A stretch of DNA of 18,765 bases from Phycisphaeraceae bacterium (GTDB taxonomy: Bacteria; Planctomycetota; Phycisphaerae; Phycisphaerales; Phycisphaeraceae): NCBI GenBank assembly GCA_020851395.1, contig JADZCW010000240.1:1-18765 (forward strand), in the 5' to 3' direction. Positions 13,599-18,765 of this stretch are shown here, piece after piece (position 1 is the first letter of the stretch; every line of letters starts with the position of its first letter). The notes under the pieces were generated by a model. It was given only the letters and a program-made list of their open reading frames with translations, ran no database searches and had not been told where the DNA came from. A program made the position numbers and the translations under genes.

Positions 13599-16097
13599 AT
13601 GGCCGCGATGTCCCGACGATCGACCGACCGGCCCCTGTGGCTGATCCCGTTGCTCGCCCTCGCCGCCCTGGCCCTCCAGGCCCGCGCCCAGGACCCCGAG
13701 CCACCACGCCTGACCGTCACCTCCCTTCTCGTCGACCAGCAGGTCGTCCTCGCACGCAAGATGCTTGAGGGACAGGGAGAGGTCCGCGAGGACCAGTTCT
13801 CCCGCGCCAGCATCCTCCTCCGACAGGCCACCCGCCTCGCGCCCCAGGACGAACAGATCTGGCGCATGGTCCTCGAACTCGCCGACATGTCAAAGAACGC
13901 CCCGATGACCCTCGAAGCCCTCGACCAGGTCGTCCGCCTTGACCCCCGGGACGACCGCGCCATGCTCCGCATGATCCAGCACCGCGTCGGCAACGAGCAG
14001 ACACTCGAGGCCCGCATCGCCCTGATCGACCGCCTGCTCAGCGGCGAACAGGCCGCGTCCTTCTCCCCCGCTCTCCGCTCACGCCTGCTCTCAGCCACCG
14101 CCATCTTCGCACGCGAGAACAACGACTGGACGCGTTTCCGCGCCACCCTCCCCAAGGCCCTCGCCCTTGACCCCACCAACGTCGAGGCCGCCTCGCTCCT
14201 CTACGACCTCGCCGTCCAACGCAAGGGATCGGTCCTTCAGCAGGGGCTGGCCCTGCTCGCCATCGTCCGCGCCGACCCCATGCTCCTCGACGCCCGACGA
14301 CAGCTCGCAGACCTCCTGCTCTCACGCCGTGCCTTCCACGCCGCCTCCAAGGGCTACGAGGTCACCACCCGCCTCCGCCAGGGCGTCCACGAAGACCAGG
14401 GCTTCTTCTTCGCCTGGGTCGTGGCCCTGATCGGCGACGGCCGGCAGGACGACGCCCTGGACCTGATCAACCAGGTCGACGCCTACTACCAGCAGATGAC
14501 TCGGATGGCCGCCGGCTCCCCCGTCCCCGAGGGACAGCCCGACCGCCGCCCCGCCATGAAGCTCATCCCCCCCCTCCAGCTCGTCCGCCTCCTGCTCCTG
14601 CAAGCCACCGACCAGCCCACCGGCGCCTCCGCCGCCCTCGACCGCATCATCTCCGAGCTCGCCGGCGACCCCAAGGCCGCTGAGGCCCTGGCATGGACCT
14701 ACCTCCTGGCCGATGCCCACCTCGACCAGGTCGAGACCATCCTCATCAAGGGACTCATCCCCGACGACTCCCCCAACTTCACCCTCATCCAGGGCATGCT
14801 CAAGTGCCGCGAGGGCAATCAGGACGCCGCCCGCGACCTGCTCGAACCCCTCGCCCAGGAGCACGCCCCCGCGGCCCTCGCGATGGCCTGGATGACCCCC
14901 GATGACGATCCCCAACGCCACGACCTCCTGGCCCGCGTCTTCGACCTCTCCCCCGCCTCGCCCTTCGCCGTCGCCGCCCTGCTCGACGCCAACCGCCGCA
15001 AGCAGCCCCTGCCGATCCTCCCCGACGGCAAGAACCTGGCCGATCGCATCGACCAGTGGCCCACACTCATCGCCACCCCCGACATCGAAGACCCACTCAA
15101 CCGACGACTCGCACTGAAAATCACCGTCTCCCCCACCACCTACTCCTACCTCGAACCCATCACCGCCACCTTCGAGCTCCGCAACCTCTCACGCCTCGCC
15201 TTCTCCATGGCTCCCAACGGAACACTCCCCTCCATGCTCCTGCTCCAGGCCTCCCCACGACAGGGCGGCGACTCCATGGGACTCCTCCAGGACCAGGTCG
15301 TCAACATGAGCCGTCGTCTTCGCCTCGAACCCGACCAGTCCATCTCCGTCAAGGTCCGACTCGACCGCGCTCGCCTCGGAGACCTCCTGGCCACCTCCCC
15401 CTTCAGCAGCATCAGCTTCACCCTCATCGGACTGCTCGACCCCCGCGCCACACCCGACGGACGATTCTTCACCGGTCCCCTCGGCGCACGCGACAGCACC
15501 GAGCTGATCCAACGCACCGCCCTGGCCCCCGACGAGGCCTCCATCGAGGGATGGATCAACGCCGTCCACGACCCCGACCCCGTCGAGCAGGTCCGCGCCA
15601 TGGCCCGACTCGTCCAACTCGGCGACACCCTGGTCAGCCCCGACCTTCCCGATGCCCTCAAGAACCTACCCGCCCGCATCGCCGACGCCCTGGCCGACCG
15701 TTTCCTCAGACTCCCCCCCATTGCTCAGGCCTTGCTCGTACGCTTCATGCCCCAGACCCCCGCCTCGACCGACATGCTCCAGAAAGTCCACGCCCTCGCC
15801 CAACGCAGCGACGACCCCCTCGTCGCCGTCATCTACCTCGCCACTCAGGTGACCGACCCCGACTCCCCGGTCATCGACGCCGGACTGCGACACCCCGACC
15901 CCGACGTCCAGGAGTTCGCACAAGCCACCCGCGTCGCCCTGCGCGCCGCCGCCCAAGCAGCTCCCGGAAACCACGCCCCAGGTACCCCCGGAATGCCCGC
16001 AGGCCCCGGCGCTTCCCCGCTCTCAGCACCCGTTCAGAGCCAGCCCGCGACGCCCGCCGGATCGACGACCGAACCGGCCGACGACTTGGTCAAGTAG
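13599..16097 (+). CDS. Exported TPR-repeat protein of unknown function
   Basis: An 832-aa protein with a signal peptide: arginines, a hydrophobic core LWLIPLLALAALALQ, and ARA-QD at residues 28-32 as a likely cleavage site. Residues about 60-500 are helical and TPR-like, with repeated units such as ILLRQATRLAPQDEQIWRMVLELA, LEALDQVVRLDPRDDRAMLRM and KALALDPTNVEAASLLYDLA. About 505-640 looks like a beta-sandwich (LKITVSPTTYSYLEPITATFELRNLS), followed by a helical, possibly HEAT-like part to about 790 and a Pro/Gly/Ala-rich tail. A strong ribosome site GGAGG (13587-13591) lies 7 bases before the ATG. I infer a periplasmic scaffold; no enzyme motif is seen and no family is recognised. Confidence 0.85.
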   Translation: MAAMSRRSTDRPLWLIPLLALAALALQARAQDPEPPRLTVTSLLVDQQVVLARKMLEGQGEVREDQFSRASILLRQATRLAPQDEQIWRMVLELADMSKNAPMTLEALDQVVRLDPRDDRAMLRMIQHRVGNEQTLEARIALIDRLLSGEQAASFSPALRSRLLSATAIFARENNDWTRFRATLPKALALDPTNVEAASLLYDLAVQRKGSVLQQGLALLAIVRADPMLLDARRQLADLLLSRRAFHAASKGYEVTTRLRQGVHEDQGFFFAWVVALIGDGRQDDALDLINQVDAYYQQMTRMAAGSPVPEGQPDRRPAMKLIPPLQLVRLLLLQATDQPTGASAALDRIISELAGDPKAAEALAWTYLLADAHLDQVETILIKGLIPDDSPNFTLIQGMLKCREGNQDAARDLLEPLAQEHAPAALAMAWMTPDDDPQRHDLLARVFDLSPASPFAVAALLDANRRKQPLPILPDGKNLADRIDQWPTLIATPDIEDPLNRRLALKITVSPTTYSYLEPITATFELRNLSRLAFSMAPNGTLPSMLLLQASPRQGGDSMGLLQDQVVNMSRRLRLEPDQSISVKVRLDRARLGDLLATSPFSSISFTLIGLLDPRATPDGRFFTGPLGARDSTELIQRTALAPDEASIEGWINAVHDPDPVEQVRAMARLVQLGDTLVSPDLPDALKNLPARIADALADRFLRLPPIAQALLVRFMPQTPASTDMLQKVHALAQRSDDPLVAVIYLATQVTDPDSPVIDAGLRHPDPDVQEFAQATRVALRAAAQAAPGNHAPGTPGMPAGPGASPLSAPVQSQPATPAGSTTEPADDLVK

Positions 16098-16234
16098 TCG
16101 CTACGTCTCGCTCAGATCCCTTCGCCGCCCACCCAAGTCGGGCGTGTCCTGGGCTGTCCCTGTCCCCATCCGTCTCCGCCGCTCACCAATCATCTTTGAT
16201 TTAGTTGCATTTCCGTTAAGACCTTTCCACGCCT

Positions 16235-16250
16235 CGGTTACAAATAACCG
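16235..16250. promoter_or_regulatory. Inverted repeat upstream of the feo promoter
   Basis: CGGTTA-CAAA-TAACCG, a perfect 6-bp inverted repeat 16 bases before the feoA -35 box, in an AT-richer gap. It resembles the GGTTA/TAACC half-sites of DtxR/IdeR-type iron regulators, but the spacer is 4 bases rather than 3. Alternatively it is a hairpin ending the upstream transcript. Role unproven. Confidence 0.4.
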
Positions 16251-16266
16251 CCATCCTCGCACCCCC

Positions 16267-16294
16267 TTGCGACATGCCCCCAGGCCGCTATAAT
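16267..16294 (+). promoter_or_regulatory. Promoter of feoAB
   Basis: TTGCGA (16267-16272), 16-base spacer, perfect TATAAT (16289-16294), 28 bases before the feoA ATG. GGAG at 16313-16316 is the ribosome site, 5 bases before the start. This is the best sigma-70-type promoter on the + strand here. Confidence 0.75.
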
Positions 16295-16321
16295 TGAGAC
16301 AAGATATCAATTGGAGATCCC

Positions 16322-16699
16322 ATGGACGTCAAGCCGTCAAACGGCGCCGCCGGCCAGATCACGTCTGATCCCGACTCCGCAGCCGCCTGCTGCTCCTCCG
16401 GCCCAGTTGGACGCGACGCCCTGACCGCCACCGCCAACCTTCCCTCGACCGACCTGACCTCCCTCCGCGTCGGGCAGTGCGGCATCGTCCACGACTTGAC
16501 CGCACCCGACCAGGACGCCGAACGCCTCAAGATCATGGGTGTCTGCGTCGGCCGAAAGGTCAAGATCCTCAAGCGCGGCGACCCCCTAATCCTCTGCGTC
16601 TGGGGCGTCCGCATCGGCGTCTCGGCACGCCTCGCCCGCACCATCCTCGTCAAGCCCGAGGCCGCCTCACCCGCCGCCTCCTGCCCCTTACCCGCCTAA
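16322..16699 (+). CDS. feoA: FeoA-type ferrous iron transport accessory protein with N-terminal extension
   Basis: Small cytoplasmic SH3-like protein that works with FeoB in Fe(II) uptake. The FeoA core runs from about residue 44 to 112: LTSLRVGQCGIVHDL, then AERLKIMGVCVGRKVKILKRGDPLILCVWGVRIGVSARLARTILV, with the typical R-L-x-x-M-G-x-x-x-G pattern. At 125 aa it is longer than the usual 75-85. The extra is an N-terminal stretch of about 43 residues, low in complexity, with a Cys-Cys pair (AAACCSSGP), and a short Ala/Pro tail. The start at 16322 is fixed by a good ribosome site and the promoter just upstream. feoB follows 28 bases on, so they form an operon. Confidence 0.93.
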   Translation: MDVKPSNGAAGQITSDPDSAAACCSSGPVGRDALTATANLPSTDLTSLRVGQCGIVHDLTAPDQDAERLKIMGVCVGRKVKILKRGDPLILCVWGVRIGVSARLARTILVKPEAASPAASCPLPA

Positions 16700-16727
16700 G
16701 CCGCGCCCAGCCCAACGAGCCTTACCC

Positions 16728-18765
16728 ATGGTTGCCAACGCCCCCGCCCCCGCAAGCCCCGGCCTTGCCCCTCCCGCGGCCCCCTCCGCGCTCCCCTGCA
16801 TCGCCCTGGCCGGAAACCCCAACGCCGGAAAGACCACCCTCTTCAACCAGCTCACCGGACTGCGCGCCAAGACCGCCAACTTCCCCGGCACCACCATCGA
16901 GCACCGCATCGGCCGCGCCACCATCGAGGGCCGCCGCGTCGACGTCCTCGACCTCCCCGGCCTCTACAGCCTCCACGCCTCGAGCGCCGAGGAAAATGTC
17001 GCCGCTCTCGCCCTCCAGGGCGAACTCACCGGCCTGGACCGCCCCTCCGCCGTCGTCATCATCGTCGACGCGACGAACCTCCAGCGCAACCTCTACCTCG
17101 TCAGCCAGGTCGTCGAGACCGGCGTGCCGAGTCTCGTCGCCCTGAACATGACCGACCTCGCCGAACGCGCCGGCATCCTCACCAACGCCGCCGTCCTCAG
17201 CCAGGAGCTTGGCCTGCCCGTCGTCCCCATCTGCGCCCGCTCCGGCAAGGGCCTTGACGAACTCCGCCGCCAGATCCACCTCCTGCTCAATCCCACCGTT
17301 GCTGACCCCGCTTCCGGGGGCGGGGGCCACGCCGCCACCCTCACCATCGGCGCCACCTCCTCTCGCACCCCCGCCCCCGCAAGTGCCCCCAAATCCTCCG
17401 CCGCCGACAAGATCCTCTCCTCCCTCGCCGCCTGCGGCTCCTGCTCCGGATGCCCCCACCAGAAACGCTACGACTGGGCCGAGGGCGTCTGGCAACGATG
17501 CCAGTCCGACAGCAATGCCGAGCACGGCATCTGGACCGACCGCCTGGACAAAGTCTTCACCCACCCCGTCGCCGGCGTCCTGGCCTTCTTCTCCGTCATG
17601 GCCGGCGTCTTCCTCCTGATCTTCTGGCTCGCCTCCTATCCCATGGACTGGATCGGAGCCCTCTTCGCCCAGGCCCAGCACTGGACCGCCCAAATCGTCC
17701 CCGAGGGTGACCTGCGGAGCCTCCTGACCGAGGGCGTCGTTGGCGGCGTCGGCGGCATGCTCGTCTTTCTCCCCCAGATCGGCATCCTCTTTTTCTTTCT
17801 CGCCCTGCTCGAAGACACCGGCTACCTCGCCCGCGCCGCCTTCGTCATGGATCGCCTCATGCGACGCGTCGGCCTCCCAGGCAAGGCCTTCGTCCCCTTG
17901 CTCTCCGCCCACGCTTGCGCCATCCCCGCGATCATGTCCGCCCGTGTCATCGAGGACAAACGCGATCGCCTCGTCACCATCCTCGTCCTGCCCCTGATGA
18001 CCTGCTCCGCCCGCATCCCCGTCTATGCCATGGTCGCCGCCATGCTCTTTCCCGGTCAGGCCCTGCGTCAGTCCCTGCTCTTTACTGGTGCATACGCCTT
18101 AGGCATCATCACCGCCATCACCGTCGCTTTCGCCTTCAAGCGCACCATCCTCCCCGGCCAGCCTCGTCCGCTCGTGCTCGAACTCCCCGGCTACAAGGTC
18201 CCCAGCCTCCGCAACGCCACCCTCTCGATGCTCGACCGTTCGTTCGTCTTCATCAAGAACGCTGGCACCCTGATCTTCCTGATCTCCGTTATCCTCTGGG
18301 CCCTGGCCACCTACCCCAAGAGCGACCCGCCCGCTGAGGCTCTGGCCATGCAGCAGCAAGCCCAGGTCCTCGAGCAGTCCGGCCGAACCGATCAGGCCCA
18401 GGATCTCATCTCCCGCGCCGACCAACTCACTGCCCAGCATGCCCTCGCCCATTCCGCCGCCGGCCGCGTCGGACACTTCGTCGAGCCCGTTCTCGCGCCG
18501 CTTGGTTTCGACTGGCAGATCGGCGTCGGCGTCGTCAGCTCCCTGGCCGCCCGCGAGGTCATCGTCTCGACCCTCGCCGTCATATACGGCATCGGCGACG
18601 CCGCCGCCGACGAGAACCGGGATTCTCTCTACACGCCTCTCCGTCAGGCCACCCGCTCCGACGGCTCCCCCGTCTTCACCACCGCCACCTGCCTCAGCCT
18701 CCTGGTCTTCTACGTCCTGGCCATGCAGTGCTTACCCACCCAGGCCGTCACCAAGCGCGAGACCC
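16728..18765 (+). CDS. feoB: Ferrous iron transporter FeoB (3' partial)
   Basis: GTPase-linked Fe(II) importer of the inner membrane; 679 codons are seen before the window ends. The G domain has G1 GNPNAGKTT (29-37), G2 FPGTT, G3 DLPG (75-78), G4 NMTD (140-143) and a G5-like CARSG (169-173). A linker of about 40 residues follows, then C236-x2-C239-x2-C242 and C258 around KRYDWAEGVW, then the membrane part. Its core VFLPQIGILFFFLALLEDTGYLARAAFVMDRL is standard FeoB (broken here only for description at 17758-17856). The pore segment reads SAHACAIPAIM, keeping Cys (C397) where E. coli has GFGCNVP, and TCSARIPVY follows. ATG 16728 is the only start close after feoA; an 18-residue Ala/Pro-rich stretch precedes the G domain. 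The reading frame is otherwise intact. Confidence 0.95.
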   Translation, partial: MVANAPAPASPGLAPPAAPSALPCIALAGNPNAGKTTLFNQLTGLRAKTANFPGTTIEHRIGRATIEGRRVDVLDLPGLYSLHASSAEENVAALALQGELTGLDRPSAVVIIVDATNLQRNLYLVSQVVETGVPSLVALNMTDLAERAGILTNAAVLSQELGLPVVPICARSGKGLDELRRQIHLLLNPTVADPASGGGGHAATLTIGATSSRTPAPASAPKSSAADKILSSLAACGSCSGCPHQKRYDWAEGVWQRCQSDSNAEHGIWTDRLDKVFTHPVAGVLAFFSVMAGVFLLIFWLASYPMDWIGALFAQAQHWTAQIVPEGDLRSLLTEGVVGGVGGMLVFLPQIGILFFFLALLEDTGYLARAAFVMDRLMRRVGLPGKAFVPLLSAHACAIPAIMSARVIEDKRDRLVTILVLPLMTCSARIPVYAMVAAMLFPGQALRQSLLFTGAYALGIITAITVAFAFKRTILPGQPRPLVLELPGYKVPSLRNATLSMLDRSFVFIKNAGTLIFLISVILWALATYPKSDPPAEALAMQQQAQVLEQSGRTDQAQDLISRADQLTAQHALAHSAAGRVGHFVEPVLAPLGFDWQIGVGVVSSLAAREVIVSTLAVIYGIGDAAADENRDSLYTPLRQATRSDGSPVFTTATCLSLLVFYVLAMQCLPTQAVTKRET
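16741..16757 (+). repeat. C-rich 17-mer repeat (family B) at the feoB N-terminus
   Basis: CCCCCGCCCCCGCAAGC, identical except for the last base to 17368-17384 in the same gene. It encodes the Ala-Pro-Ala-Pro-Ala-Ser stretch before the G domain. Chance through codon bias is possible. Confidence 0.45.
17310..17384. repeat. Long inverted repeat in the feoB linker
   Basis: Left arm GCTTCCGGGGGCGGGGG (17310-17326) and right arm CCCCCGCCCCCGCAAGT (17368-17384) pair at 15 of 17 positions plus one G-U in RNA, around a 41-base loop. The arms are opposite-facing family B copies. They encode the flexible Gly- and Pro-rich linker between the GTPase domain and the Cys cluster. In mRNA this is a very stable stem inside a coding region. 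Confidence 0.7.

Noticed and set aside
16300..16312. Fur box near the feo transcript start
   Set aside because: The AT-rich string there has no convincing match to the Fur hexamer repeats.
16477..17145. Open frame of 222 codons spanning the feoA end and feoB start
   Set aside because: Arg/Pro/Ser-rich shadow frame. The feoA frame and the feoB frame from 16728 carry all recognisable motifs.
1..18765. CRISPR array, insertion sequence or phage genes
   Set aside because: No regularly spaced repeats, transposase, integrase or phage structural proteins were seen on either strand.

Overview
The window reads as a high-GC bacterial chromosome whose third codon positions are dominated by C. I infer a planctomycete, most likely of the Phycisphaerae type. 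The grounds are this codon style, the caa3-type oxidase operon with two subunit III genes, the large exported TPR protein of unknown role, an LptF/LptG pair (hence a Gram-negative envelope), and a dispersed GC-rich palindromic repeat. No rRNA or 16S-type marker is present, so the assignment is tentative.

Layout. Positions 2-4750 (+) hold a caa3-type cytochrome c oxidase operon: subunit II with fused cytochrome c (5' end cut by the window), subunit I of the A2 'YS' type, an enlarged subunit III, a small subunit IV and a second subunit III-family protein. Positions 4881-5488 (-) hold a two-gene toxin-antitoxin module (RHH antitoxin, PIN toxin) with a visible promoter and a tandem-repeat operator. 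Positions 5661-6560 (-) encode a nucleoside hydrolase with a clear intrinsic terminator. Positions 6716-8675 (+) hold two colinear GNAT-type acetyltransferase paralogues of equal length (313 aa), separated by a repeat element. Positions 8723-9472 (+) encode RNase PH. Positions 9544-12343 (+) encode two LptF/LptG-family permeases. Positions 12420-13573 (+) hold trpA overlapping a small membrane protein, followed at 13599-16097 by an exported TPR-rich protein. Positions 16322-18765 (+) are feoA-feoB, the ferrous iron uptake genes, with feoB cut by the window end. No gene-free stretch exceeds 300 bases; the longest is 16098-16321, which carries an inverted repeat and a good sigma-70-like promoter for feoAB.

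Working together. The cox genes build one terminal oxidase that takes electrons through its own fused cytochrome c. The two Lpt permeases would form the inner-membrane heterodimer that extracts lipopolysaccharide. FeoA and FeoB import Fe(II). The other genes are unrelated housekeeping or accessory functions.

The least ordinary material is at the DNA level. A 30-bp hairpin repeat occurs almost identically in-frame inside coxC and just upstream of the second acetyltransferase, with degraded relatives upstream of rph and lptF. A second C-rich 17-mer family lies in protein linkers of coxC and feoB and possibly lptF; in feoB two copies face each other as a long stem. Several genes also have a -10-like motif only a few bases before the start codon, suggesting leaderless transcripts. 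I did not find a clear new multi-gene system.
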